64,000 bases of DNA. It comes from Rhizobium favelukesii. Lineage in GTDB: Bacteria > Pseudomonadota > Alphaproteobacteria > Rhizobiales > Rhizobiaceae. Position 1 is the first letter of the stretch. The number at the start of each line of letters is the position of its first letter. The DNA lies in NCBI RefSeq assembly GCF_000577275.2, contig NZ_HG916852.1, positions 2,607,001 to 2,671,000 on the forward strand, read 5' to 3'. Both the position numbers and the translations under genes were made by a program. Below the pieces are notes generated by a model, which was not told where the DNA came from, searched no databases, and worked only from the letters and a program-made list of their open reading frames with translations. Shown here piece by piece: positions 27,301-35,469 of this stretch.

Positions 27301-27539
27301 ACCTTCGTCAGTTCCTGGTCGATCGTCTGCGGCGACGCGCCCTCGAAAGTGGTGCGAACGGTCACGATGGGCCGATCGACATCAGGCAGTTCGCGCACTT
27401 CGATTCCGGCATAGGCCGCAAGGCCGGCGACGATCATCAAGGCATTGAAGACCAGCGCAAGGATGGGACGCCGGACGAACAGCGCGGTAAAGGTCTGTTT
27501 GCCGGAAGCCGGCTTGTCCTGCATCTCGATCACGTTCAT
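24387..27539 (-). CDS. RND multidrug efflux pump, inner-membrane transporter
   Basis: A 1050-residue HAE1-family RND transporter (AcrB/MexF-like) that exchanges protons for drugs. The N-terminus FVRRPILALVFNALMIVAGLAAY is the first of 12 membrane helices. The proton-relay aspartates are in LATGLVVDDAIVVLENIVRRR (TM4), and the second half starts at about residue 530 with repeat symmetry. The tail is charged (HAHEEERLHEE). It overlaps the adaptor gene by four bases (ATGA), forming a two-gene operon. No outer-membrane channel gene accompanies it, so it presumably shares a TolC-like channel encoded elsewhere. No adjacent TetR gene is present. Confidence 0.95.
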   Translation of the reverse strand: MNVIEMQDKPASGKQTFTALFVRRPILALVFNALMIVAGLAAYAGIEVRELPDVDRPIVTVRTTFEGASPQTIDQELTKVIEGAAARVSGLKSISSSSQFGQSRVTLEFSDSIDLAVVANDVRDAIGRISDRLPEEADAPQIVKADSDSQPIMRLAVTSSKLNMDDLTLLVENQVIDRLASVDGVADVETYGDQEKVFRVDVNQSELASRGLTVGDLTKALSSAALDMPAGSLKSPTQTIVVRAMASLQTPEDFANVILQNRVRLGDVANVTLGPRDGQTALRSNGVPGIGLGVIRQAQSNTLNISNGIKDAVAELSKTLPEGTRITITSDDAVFIQGAIHEVVLALILAAVIVTGVIYLFLRDWRATIIPAVSMPVALIGTLAAVYLVGFSINILTLLAIVLATGLVVDDAIVVLENIVRRRSEGMGPRAAAVLGTREVFFAVIATTATLAAVFIPLSFLPGQVGGLFREFGFVLAFSVGLSSIVALTLCPMLASRILTKEMLEDHGLLGRFGTWFADTYRWSLHACLNAPLVVIVVSAIFAGAAVLAFSTVRSELTPNEDRALVMMRLTTPQGSSLEYTRDKMQRVEEYLQPLVDSGDISNVFSISGQGGQVNSGFMVLTLAPWGERHRTQAEIVADINRAAARVPALRGNAIQSNSLRIRGAGNGLQMALVGNDHEALTTAAAQLVQALDAKGHYDTPRLSNEPTQAQVSVTFDRERASDLGIDITGLSTAMQSLLEGRSVVDVFVKGEAYPVLLTSNTRPLDDPTDLENVFLKTGDGKIVPMSVIASLTESSVAPQLNREQQLASVAITAGLKNGLSLGDAVKEVTEISKSILPPGARLVPLAEAATLEENSSGMALTFGFAIVIIFLVLAAQFESVLSSVIIMSTVPLGLACAVFALIITGSSLNIYSQIGLVLLVGVMAKNGILIVEFANQLRDRGEDVRTAIEKACALRLRPVMMTMIATILGGVPLVFAHGAGAEARVALGWVIVGGLGFATLVTLYITPVAYLLIARFAKPHAHEEERLHEEMAHASRPPAPKAGRLQAAE

Positions 27540-28702
27540 TGCGTGGCAGGCTCCGAATTCGACGCGACTTCGCCGGCAACCCGCACCCCGCCGCCCTCAC
27601 GGACGCGCTGCAGGCCCTCGGTGACGATGGCATCGCCATCCTTCAGATCGGCTTTGACGAGAATGTAGTCGGGATTGCGCTGCACGATACTGACCCGCAC
27701 CTTGCCGGACTTGCCGTCGACAACCTTCCAAACAAAAGCCCCTTGCGAGTCCCACTGGACCGAAAGCGGATCGACCGCCGGATATCGGTCACCCCCAAAC
27801 TTCATCCCGACATTGAAGGACATGCCGGCGCGCAGCTCGTCCGATGCGTTGTCGATACGGGCCCGAACGCGCATTGTGCGGCTGGCCGCGTCGATGCGGT
27901 TGTCGATTGCTTCGACCGCGCCCGAGAATACCCGACCGGGCCGGGCTACCGACGTTGCCTCAACCGGCTGGCCGACCGTGATGGTGTTGGCGAAGCGCTC
28001 GGGCACCCAATAGTCGACAAGAATTTCCGTTCGGTCGTCGAGCGTCGCGACAGGCGTGGTTGTCGAGACGTTGTCGCCGATGTTGATAGGGATAATGCCG
28101 ACGATGCCATCGATCGGCGCAACGATGCTGCGGCGTTCAAGATTGAGATCGGCGGCCTGCAGCTGCAGCCGCGCGCCCTGCTCCGCGATTTCGGCATCGA
28201 AGACATCCATGCGCGATACGCTGGATTTGATGTTGTGGTAGAGACTGGATTTCTCGATGGCGCTCTTCAGCGCCACATCCGCCTGACCGCGAGCGATGAC
28301 TTGCTCTTCGCTGTCGAGTTTCGCAAGGACCTGCCCCTTGGTGATCCTGTCGCCCGATTTGATGAGGATTTCGCGGATCGTGCCGCTCGCCTGTGGCATC
28401 ACCACGACAGAGCGGATCGCATCCCCCGTGCCGATGGCGCTCAACCGATCATTGACAATGCCACGAACAACGGCTTGCGTGGCGACCAGAACGGGGGCAA
28501 GGGCTCCGCCACCGGGACGCCTCGACTGCCCTTCTCCACTGGCCGCCAGCTGCGGTACAGCCTCGTCGGGCGCTAGCTTGGAAACCTCCCTAAAGCCGGC
28601 CTTGCGCAGCGTCTCGCCAGCTCCCGGCACAAAGTATACCCATCCAGCAAAGCCGGCAGCAATCACGACAAGGCAAACGATAAACTGCTTCCAAAATGGC
28701 AT
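27536..28702 (-). CDS. RND efflux periplasmic adaptor (membrane fusion protein)
   Basis: A 388-residue HlyD/AcrA-type adaptor. An N-terminal membrane anchor is at about residues 6-26 (QFIVCLVVIAAGFAGWVYFV) with no lipobox cysteine. The lipoyl half-motifs are ASGTIREILIKSGDRITKGQVLAKLD and RRSIVAPIDGIVGIIPINIGDNV, on either side of a short alpha-hairpin (about 140-180). A beta-barrel follows (ATLDDRTEILVDYWVPE). It bridges the RND pump and an outer-membrane channel. First gene of the operon; a palindrome lies 80-90 bases upstream. Confidence 0.93.
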   Translation of the reverse strand: MPFWKQFIVCLVVIAAGFAGWVYFVPGAGETLRKAGFREVSKLAPDEAVPQLAASGEGQSRRPGGGALAPVLVATQAVVRGIVNDRLSAIGTGDAIRSVVVMPQASGTIREILIKSGDRITKGQVLAKLDSEEQVIARGQADVALKSAIEKSSLYHNIKSSVSRMDVFDAEIAEQGARLQLQAADLNLERRSIVAPIDGIVGIIPINIGDNVSTTTPVATLDDRTEILVDYWVPERFANTITVGQPVEATSVARPGRVFSGAVEAIDNRIDAASRTMRVRARIDNASDELRAGMSFNVGMKFGGDRYPAVDPLSVQWDSQGAFVWKVVDGKSGKVRVSIVQRNPDYILVKADLKDGDAIVTEGLQRVREGGGVRVAGEVASNSEPATQ

Positions 28703-29110
28703 TCACGTCTCCAGAGGGACTCGAGGCTGGTCCAGGGTCTATCGAAAGAGGCGTTCGCAGGACAAATTGCCGCGCGTCTGCGACAATATTGTCTCTTTGC
28801 TGATCACCGGCAAGCGAATTGGCCCCTCCTTACTGAATTGTAATATCAAGACTGAGTTATCGACGGAGTATCCGCCCATCGCTCCGCGCAGGTTTCGCAG
28901 TGTCTCTTCGTTCGGGTCAAATGACGGTTGTTTTCTGACGTTTATGAGGGATGCGGTACCGCCGGGAACGATTCTCGTCTCACATGCCGGCAATTCGCTG
29001 CCGTTGCTGCCCTCTCACGCCAGATACAAGCTGAGGACAGCCATCCGACCGGGAATGAAAGCAGAACATCTTTTCTGGTCTTTCCATCCCGAATCACTAC
29101 ATTACGCGCC
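28703..29110. other. Divergent intergenic region, RND operon / helicase
   Basis: These 408 bases between the adaptor gene (minus) and the helicase gene (plus) must hold both promoters. Apart from the GACAATATTGTC palindrome at 28782-28793 I see no recognisable RNA, repeat or convincing gene. Confidence 0.5.
28782..28793. promoter_or_regulatory. Palindrome upstream of the RND operon
   Basis: GACAATATTGTC is a perfect 12-base palindrome 80 bases before the adaptor start. It could be an operator for the pump operon, but no cognate regulator gene is nearby and a palindrome of this length can occur by chance. Confidence 0.3.
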
Positions 29111-31591
29111 ATGAGCAATAGTTTCGACGATATCCCCTTCTTCGATGAAGAGCCGGGCGAGCCGCCGCGCAAGCAGCCGACCCCTGCCGCTTCCGCCGCC
29201 GGAGGGCTCGCCGCCCGGGCCATGGCCGCTCGAGATGGCGGCAAGCGCCCCGATTACCTTTCCGGCTTGAACCCCGAGCAGACCGAAGCCGTCGAAACGC
29301 TGGAAGGCCCCGTCCTCGTGCTCGCGGGCGCAGGCACTGGCAAGACACGTGTCCTCACGACGCGCATTGCCCATATCCTCAACACCGGCCGCGCATTCCC
29401 CTCGCAGATCCTCGCCGTCACCTTCACCAACAAGGCTGCCCGCGAGATGAAGGAGCGCATTGCCGTTCTCGTCGGCGGTGCTGTTGAGGGCATGCCATGG
29501 CTCGGCACCTTCCACTCGATCGGCGTGAGGCTTCTGCGCCGCCATGCCGAAATGGTCGGCCTGCGCTCCGACTTCACGATTCTCGATACCGACGACGTCG
29601 TCCGTCTGATCAAGCAGCTCATCCAGGCGGAAGGTCTCGATGACAAGCGATGGCCTGCCAAGCAGTTCGCCGGCATGATCGACACCTGGAAGAACAAGGG
29701 CCTCGGCCCCGGCGACATCGCGGAAGGCGACGCACGCGCCTTCGCCAACGGCAAGGGCCGCGAACTTTACGTCGCCTACCAGCAACGGCTTTCGACGCTG
29801 AACGCCTGCGATTTCGGCGATCTCTTGATGCACCCGATCGCGATTTTCCGGAAGAACCCGGATCTTCTGAAGGAGTATCACGGCCGCTTTCGCTACATCC
29901 TCGTCGACGAATATCAGGACACCAACACCGCCCAGTATATGTGGCTGCGGCTGCTCGCGCAGCGCCCCAAGGGTGAGCCGCAGAACGTTTGCTGCGTCGG
30001 CGACGACGACCAGTCGATCTATGGGTGGCGCGGCGCCGAGGTGGACAACATCCTGCGCTTCGAAAAGGATTTCCCGGGCGCCAAGGTCATCAAGCTGGAG
30101 CGCAACTACCGTTCGACGGCGCATATCCTCGGTGCGGCCGGCCACCTGATCGCTCACAACGAAGGCCGCCTCGGCAAGACGCTCTTCACTGATCGGAGCG
30201 ATCCCGAAGACATCAAGGTCCAGGTGCACGCCTCCTGGGATTCCGAAGTGGAAGCCAGGGAAATCGGCGAGGAAATCGAGCAGCTTCAGCGCGGCAATCC
30301 CGATGGCAAGCGGCATCTGCTGAACGACATGGCGATCCTCGTGCGCGCCTCCTTCCAGATGCGCGAATTCGAAGACCGCTTCGTGACGTTGGGCCTCAAC
30401 TACCGCGTGATTGGCGGCCCGCGCTTCTACGAGCGCCTCGAAATCCGCGATGCCATGGCCTATTTCCGCCTCGTCGCACAGCCTGCCGACGACCTCGCCT
30501 TCGAGCGCATCATCAACACCCCGAAGCGTGGTCTCGGCGACACCACCGTGCGCGCCCTTCACGATTACGCTCGCGCCCGCGATATTCCGATGCTGGCGGC
30601 AGCCGCCGACATGATCGAGACCGACGAGTTGAAGCCGAAGGCTCGCAAGGCCCTCTTCGACGTCGTCCAATCCTTCCGCCGCTGGCAGGAAATGCTGGAA
30701 AATACGCCCCATACCGAGCTTGCCGAGCAGATTCTCGAAGAGTCGGGCTATACCGATATGTGGAAGAACGACAAGTCGGCCGACGCGCCGACCCGTCTCG
30801 AAAACCTGAAGGAACTGATCCGCTCGATGGAAAGCTTCGAGTCGATGCGCGGCTTTCTCGAGCACGTCTCGCTGGTCATGGACGCCGAGCAGAATGAAAA
30901 TCTCGACGCCGTCTCGATCATGACGCTGCATTCCGCCAAGGGCCTGGAGTTCGACACCGTCTTCCTGCCCGGCTGGGAGGAAGGTCTCTTCCCCCACCAG
31001 CGTTCGCTCGATGAAAGTGGTCGCGCCGGCCTCGAAGAAGAACGCCGCCTCGCCTATGTCGGCATCACCCGCGCCAAGCACCGCTGCCACATCTGGTTCG
31101 TCTCCAACCGACGGATCCACGGTCTCTGGCAATCCACCATCCCGTCGCGTTTTCTCGATGAACTACCGGAAACGCATGTCGAAGTGGCGGAAGCCGAGCA
31201 GAGCTACGGCGGCTATGGTCGCGGCGGCTACGGCCAATCGCGCTTCGATAAGGCTGATCCCTTCGCCAACTCTTATTCGACGCCGGGCTGGAAGCGCGCG
31301 CAGCAGAACAAGACGGACGCCACCCGCGACAACTGGGGCACCCGTTCCGGCCACGCTGTGGAGCGCATCGGCTACGGCGAAAGCGGCCCGCGCGGCCGCA
31401 CTATCGATGGCGAACTGGTGGCAAAATCCACAGCGACCGAGCCCTCGAAATTCAAGACCGGAGACCGCGTCTTCCACTTGAAATTCGGCAACGGCAACAT
31501 CATCGAGATCGAGGGCAACAAGCTGACCATCGATTTTGACCGGGCTGGCCAGAAGAGAGTGCTCGATGGGTTTGTGGAGCGGGTTTCGTAG
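29111..31591 (+). CDS. uvrD: UvrD/PcrA/Rep-type ATP-dependent DNA helicase
   Basis: An 826-residue superfamily 1A helicase from ATG 29111. Motif I is AGAGTGKTR (72-80), motif Ia FTNKAAREMKERI, motif II VDEYQDTN, motif III CCVGDDDQSIYGWRGA, motif IV LERNYRSTAHIL, motif V TLHSAKGLEFDTVFLPGWEEGLFP and motif VI EEERRLAYVGITRAK. An acidic/Pro/Ala leader (1-45) precedes the core. A Gly/Tyr-rich linker leads to the C-terminal Tudor-like domain (TGDRVFHLKFGNGNIIEIEGNKLTID). Such helicases act in nucleotide excision and mismatch repair and clear RecA or RNA polymerase. Rhizobia often have more than one paralog, so the symbol is by family. Confidence 0.9.
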   Translation: MSNSFDDIPFFDEEPGEPPRKQPTPAASAAGGLAARAMAARDGGKRPDYLSGLNPEQTEAVETLEGPVLVLAGAGTGKTRVLTTRIAHILNTGRAFPSQILAVTFTNKAAREMKERIAVLVGGAVEGMPWLGTFHSIGVRLLRRHAEMVGLRSDFTILDTDDVVRLIKQLIQAEGLDDKRWPAKQFAGMIDTWKNKGLGPGDIAEGDARAFANGKGRELYVAYQQRLSTLNACDFGDLLMHPIAIFRKNPDLLKEYHGRFRYILVDEYQDTNTAQYMWLRLLAQRPKGEPQNVCCVGDDDQSIYGWRGAEVDNILRFEKDFPGAKVIKLERNYRSTAHILGAAGHLIAHNEGRLGKTLFTDRSDPEDIKVQVHASWDSEVEAREIGEEIEQLQRGNPDGKRHLLNDMAILVRASFQMREFEDRFVTLGLNYRVIGGPRFYERLEIRDAMAYFRLVAQPADDLAFERIINTPKRGLGDTTVRALHDYARARDIPMLAAAADMIETDELKPKARKALFDVVQSFRRWQEMLENTPHTELAEQILEESGYTDMWKNDKSADAPTRLENLKELIRSMESFESMRGFLEHVSLVMDAEQNENLDAVSIMTLHSAKGLEFDTVFLPGWEEGLFPHQRSLDESGRAGLEEERRLAYVGITRAKHRCHIWFVSNRRIHGLWQSTIPSRFLDELPETHVEVAEAEQSYGGYGRGGYGQSRFDKADPFANSYSTPGWKRAQQNKTDATRDNWGTRSGHAVERIGYGESGPRGRTIDGELVAKSTATEPSKFKTGDRVFHLKFGNGNIIEIEGNKLTIDFDRAGQKRVLDGFVERVS

Positions 31592-31756
31592 AGCGGAAAT
31601 CAGCCTGCTCGCCAACCTCAGATAGCTCTCACAACACAGGGATGGCGCGAACTATCGCTCGGCTTTCCTCACCCATTCGTGACTTCGCTTGTCGTCCTCC
31701 CTCCCGCATACTGGATACCCGACGCGCACTGATTGGTGGAGAGAAGGAGCACGCAG

Positions 31757-31861
31757 ATGAAACACTATTCGCTATCGCTGATCGCAGCCTCGCTTATGGT
31801 CGCCGTCTTGAGCAGTCCGACCATCGCATTTGCCTGCAACAAGATCATCCTCGGGACCTGA
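31757..31861 (+). CDS. Putative 34-residue secreted peptide
   Basis: ATG 31757 is preceded by GAAGGAG with good spacing. The 34 codons begin MKHYSLSLIAASLMVAV, a clear signal-peptide pattern (basic start, hydrophobic core, AFA cleavage site). They end with a mature part of only about eight residues (CNKIILGT). It may be a genuine micropeptide, a lipoprotein-like remnant, or a gene truncated by the TGA at 31859-31861. I recognise no homolog. The rest of the 338-base gap 31592-31929 holds only a GC hairpin near its end. Confidence 0.4.
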   Translation: MKHYSLSLIAASLMVAVLSSPTIAFACNKIILGT

Positions 31862-31912
31862 TACCAAACGGCCGCGCTTGCCGCGACGACCGAGCAAGTA
31901 CGAACTCACGGG

Positions 31913-31929
31913 GCGGGCGTGGCGCCCGC
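31913..31929 (-). terminator. GC hairpin beside the membrane-protein stop
   Basis: GCGGGCG (31913-31919), three-base loop, CGCCCGC (31923-31929), immediately past the stop of the minus-strand gene at 31930. There is no T-run, so termination is uncertain. Confidence 0.35.
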
Positions 31930-32277
31930 TCACCCCAGGATCGGCATCGATCCCAGTCCCAGTATGTCATTGATCAATGCCAGCCCGATCCCGGCCGCGA
32001 CGACCGCGATGCCGATCAGAAACAGCCGTCTGGCCCGATCATATTTTGCAGCAATCAGCGAATCCCGAGCCAAGAGGTCGGCGAAAACCTTGACTTGTAG
32101 GGCTATCCCCGCACTGAGCAGCAGCATCGGAAAGATGTCTATCCGGCTCCAATCGTTCGGATTGGAGACCCAGCGACTTATGAAGCTCAAGGAAAAGCCG
32201 AGAATGATGCCGGCTGCTGTTAGCGAGCCGTTGCGGAATGTCGCGTCGATCTTCTCCTCTGGACCGGGCTCGGTCAT
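31930..32277 (-). CDS. Small integral membrane protein, function unknown
   Basis: A 115-residue protein with three or four hydrophobic helices: about 20-38 (SLTAAGIILGFSLSFISRWV), 46-68 (IDIFPMLLLSAGIALQVKVF) and 84-110 (LFLIGIAVVAAGIGLALINDIL). The N-terminus is charged (MTEPGPEEKIDATF) and probably cytoplasmic. I do not recognise a named family. It stands alone, with 89 bases to the next gene upstream on the same strand (DUF488). Codon use looks like that of its neighbours. Confidence 0.7.
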   Translation of the reverse strand: MTEPGPEEKIDATFRNGSLTAAGIILGFSLSFISRWVSNPNDWSRIDIFPMLLLSAGIALQVKVFADLLARDSLIAAKYDRARRLFLIGIAVVAAGIGLALINDILGLGSMPILG

Positions 32278-32366
32278 GGCTTGGGCTCCGGGTGATCATC
32301 TCGCAAAGAAAGGCAGAAATTCCCGGCGTGAGCAAGGCCGCAACTCGCCGCGATGCTACGCGGGCG

Positions 32367-32783
32367 CTAGGCGCAGGCTTCCGCCGCAAACGTTGCATTC
32401 CGCTCTTCAAGCAGGCGCCGCAATACGCTTCGATGGCATCTGCTTTCATTCTCGCAGTAACAGCCGATTGAAAAATGGCTGGCATTCGAAAGCGTGGCGA
32501 ACAGGTCGAGCACGTGGCTCGCCTCCGGCACTTTCATTTCCTTCCTGAAGCTGCGCACAAACGCCGCCCATTCGGCGTCCGTGGTCGCCGCCTTCGCTTC
32601 GCTCACCAGGGCCTGGCTCGGCGAAAGGATCGGCAGCCAGACGTCATAATAGTTGCGGCTGGAAAATTCCTCCTTCGGCACACCGCGCGGCGGTCGGCGG
32701 ACGGTGCCGATGCGCACCCCCTCGCCGGCAGCCCGCGCCGAACCTAATTGAACGACACTGATAGCCACTTCGCCCTCCATCAA
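32367..32783 (-). CDS. DUF488 family protein
   Basis: A 138-residue protein with the DUF488 pattern. It has VQLGSARAAGEGVRIGTVRRPPRGVPKEE (strand, then Arg/Pro-rich loop), NYYDVWLPILSPS, and the C-terminal Cys/His cluster IGCYCENESRCHRSVLRRLL. Members such as YeaO are small cytoplasmic proteins of unknown function, with a possible metal- or nucleotide-binding Cys/His site. Two adjacent ATGs are available (32783, 32780). It may be transcribed with the small membrane protein downstream. Confidence 0.85.
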   Translation of the reverse strand: MMEGEVAISVVQLGSARAAGEGVRIGTVRRPPRGVPKEEFSSRNYYDVWLPILSPSQALVSEAKAATTDAEWAAFVRSFRKEMKVPEASHVLDLFATLSNASHFSIGCYCENESRCHRSVLRRLLEERNATFAAEACA

Positions 32784-32844
32784 CTTGGTGCGATAACGAT
32801 CGCAATCGCTGCCTCCTCACCAGCCTGCGCAGGATATCCTTCGG

Positions 32845-33528
32845 TTACCAGAGGCCAGGGAAAAGACGCCATCTGACTTTCTCGCGGTAGTCGGCATAGC
32901 CGGTCAATTGCTTCACAAGGTGTTTCTCCTCGTCGAGCAGCCGCGCGACGAGACCGCCAGGGACCGGGAGTACCACAAGCACGCCCCAATAGCAGCCCAG
33001 CGCCAAGGGCACGCCGAGGAACATCGGCAACACTGAGGCATACATGGGATGGCGCACCATACCGTAGAGCCCTGTCGAGATCACCCGCTGCTCTTCCGTT
33101 ACGCGCACCATTGCCGCGGCGAAGGAATTTTGCCGGAAGACGAAGAAGCACCCGACGAAGCCGAGGGCGATCAATACATTGCCGAGAAGCACGACAGCGA
33201 CAGGAATGGTGCCCGACCAACCGAACCTGCAATCGAGCGCCGAGACAACGAAAAGCGCTATGATTGCGATACTGTTGAAGAGTTGTATCCGCTTTTGCGA
33301 TGGCTCCCGTTCCGCAGCGGGTCCGACGCTCAAACGCTGCCGGACCAACGCCGGGTCGCGCTTGACAAAATACGCCATGAGGGCTGCGCACCAGCCGCAG
33401 AAATTCGCGAGAAACAGCCAGTCTTGCCAGTAAGACATGGATCCCACAGCAAGGAAGATCATCCCGAGCATAACGAGGCAAAACCTGACCGTCGCCTGCC
33501 GCCCAATACTCTGAACGCTACTCACCAT
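32845..33528 (-). CDS. Isoprenylcysteine carboxyl methyltransferase-like membrane protein
   Basis: A 227-residue integral membrane protein with about five helices. Its C-terminal half carries the ICMT/PEMT catalytic signature: GLYGMVRHPMYASVLPMFLGVPLALG, then LLDEEKHLVKQLTGYADYREKVRWRLFPGLW. Such enzymes bind SAM in the membrane and methylate lipids or prenylated substrates. Bacteria lack protein prenylation, so the substrate is probably a lipid or small isoprenoid. It is a second, intact member of the fold in the window, besides the frameshifted gene at 9225-9961, but the two are clearly different in sequence. Confidence 0.85.
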   Translation of the reverse strand: MVSSVQSIGRQATVRFCLVMLGMIFLAVGSMSYWQDWLFLANFCGWCAALMAYFVKRDPALVRQRLSVGPAAEREPSQKRIQLFNSIAIIALFVVSALDCRFGWSGTIPVAVVLLGNVLIALGFVGCFFVFRQNSFAAAMVRVTEEQRVISTGLYGMVRHPMYASVLPMFLGVPLALGCYWGVLVVLPVPGGLVARLLDEEKHLVKQLTGYADYREKVRWRLFPGLW

Positions 33529-33738
33529 TGTCGCTCTTTCGCGCCTTTGAAGCCGCGATCTCTTCTGCGAAGGAAGGTTGGTCGGATCGTGCGGGCGTCA
33601 ATGGCTCCTCGCATGAGAGCGGCCAGCGCGGCGGGCCACCAACAACGCCGCGTCAAGCGAAGGTTAACGAATCACTCTTAAAGATCGATCAAATAGTGCT
33701 GTGCCTCCACAGGCAACGCCAAAATCGAAAGTCCTGTC

Positions 33739-35203
33739 ATGAGCGATTCCGATATCTTCGATCTGTCACCAATCGCGATGTGGATCGAGGATTTCAGCGG
33801 GGTCAAGGCATCGCTGGCGCGCCGAAGGCGTCGTCGACATTCGGGCCTACTTGGGAGACGACACAACCCGCGTCGCGTCCTGCTCGCGGCTGATCCGCGT
33901 TCTGCGCGTCAACCGCAAGACATTGGAACTCTTCGAGGCCAACGACCTCGACCACCTCGTCGCGAATCTCGGTTCCGTGTTTCGCGATGAGATGCTCGAA
34001 AGCCACGTCAACGAATTGGCCGAACTCTGGGAGGGCAAGACAGAGTTCACCAGCAGCGCCGTCAACTACACGCTGTCCGGACGCCGGCTCGATATCCAGC
34101 TGCGCGGCTCGGTGCTGCCGGGCCATGAGCAGTCGCTGGCGCAGGTGATGCTGACGACGGAAGATGTTACGGCGCGCGAGGAAGCGCGTCGCAAGGAGTG
34201 CGAAAACCGCCGCTACGCCGAAGGCATTTTCGAGCATTCGCCGGTCTCCCTCTGGGTTGAGGATTTCAGCCAGATCAAGCTGCTGCTGGAGAATGTCGGC
34301 GATCGCGGCATCGACGATTTCAGGGTCTTCACCGATGTCCATCCTGAGTTCGTGCGCCAGTGCATGAGCGAAATCCGGGTCATCGACGTTAATCAGGCGA
34401 CCCTCGATCTGTTCTGCGCGCCCGACCGTCACACACTTCTGCAACGCATCGGCGAAGTCTTTCGGGACGATATGGAAAAACACTTCCGCGAACAGCTGAT
34501 CGAACTGTGGAACGGCAGGCTTTTCCACCAGCGCGAGGTCATCAACTACGCGCTTGACGGCTCGGAACGCTACGTCCTCCTGCAATTCTCCGTCCTTCCC
34601 GGTCACGAAGCCGACTGGGCACTGGTGCAAGTGGCGCTCACCGACATCACCGCACGCAAGAAGGCAGAGGCCTATCTCGAATATCTCGGCAAGCACGACG
34701 TGCTGACCAAGCTGCGCAATCGCGCCTTCTATGCCGACGAATTAAACAGGCTCGAGCGCAAGTCGCTGCGTCCGGTCTCTGCTGTCATCATCGATCTCAA
34801 CGGCTTGAAGGAGGCAAATGACCAGCTCGGACATGATGCCGGCGATGCACTGTTGCGCCGCCTTGGCGAGGTCTTGAACGGCGCTGCCGCGCAACCCAAT
34901 CATGCGGCCCGCATCGGCGGCGATGAATTTGCAGTGCTGATGCCTGGCGCCGACAAGCTGGCTGTCGCCACGATGGTCGAGACCATCGGCGAACTCCTCA
35001 AGATCAACAACCAGTTCTACTCCAATGCTCCGCTCAGCATTTCGCTCGGTGTCGCGACAAGCGAGCCCGGCGAAACGATGGAGTCGATGGTGCGGCGTGC
35101 CGATATTGCCATGTACACGCAGAAGCGCGCCTACCACGCCAGCCGCAAGGCCGACGAACAGGGCGGCGCGGCCACGAACGAAAAGTCCGCCTCGGCCGCC
35201 TGA
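33739..35203 (+). CDS. Diguanylate cyclase with tandem PAS-like domains, 5' part frameshifted
   Basis: ATG 33739 gives SPIAMWIEDFSGVK, then the frame is lost near 33815. The next frame (EGVVDIRAYLGDD...) runs 450 codons from ATG 33851 to 35203. Removing one base would give about 487 residues. Two related sensory repeats of about 135 residues follow each other: SPIAMWIEDFSGVK ... SVLPGHEQSL and SPVSLWVEDFSQIK ... SVLPGHEADW. Each ends in the T-D/E-D-x-T-A linker typical of PAS domains. A GGDEF domain follows (about 320-470) with the active motif RIGGDEFAVLM. The usual RxxD inhibition site is absent, and there is no EAL domain. It should make cyclic di-GMP in response to an unknown signal. Confidence 0.82.
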
Positions 35204-35469
35204 ACACTGCCAAGACGCCCGCCCCGGCCTTCAGTGACGCTGGCGTGAAATCCTGCGCCTAGATGCGTGTTCGCAAGGGCGAAGCGCATATCGCGACGCA
35301 CAATAAAAATCGATTGCATGCTACCAATTTTGTTTCAAACGGTTATATGAAGCCCCGTGGCTTGCTGCATGCTTCCTCCCAAAGCGCCTGCCGAGCCACC
35401 GCCGACCCGTCGTTTCGACGGCTTCAACGGAAAATTTCCGGCGCAAACAAGAACAAGAGGTACAAGACA

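Noticed and set aside
28739..28993. An 84-codon minus-strand frame in the RND/helicase gap
   Set aside because: No ribosome site, no recognisable domain, and it would occupy the likely promoter of the pump operon. Possible but unsupported.
29102..31132. A 676-codon open frame antisense to the helicase
   Set aside because: The helicase has all SF1 motifs on the plus strand; the antisense frame has none.
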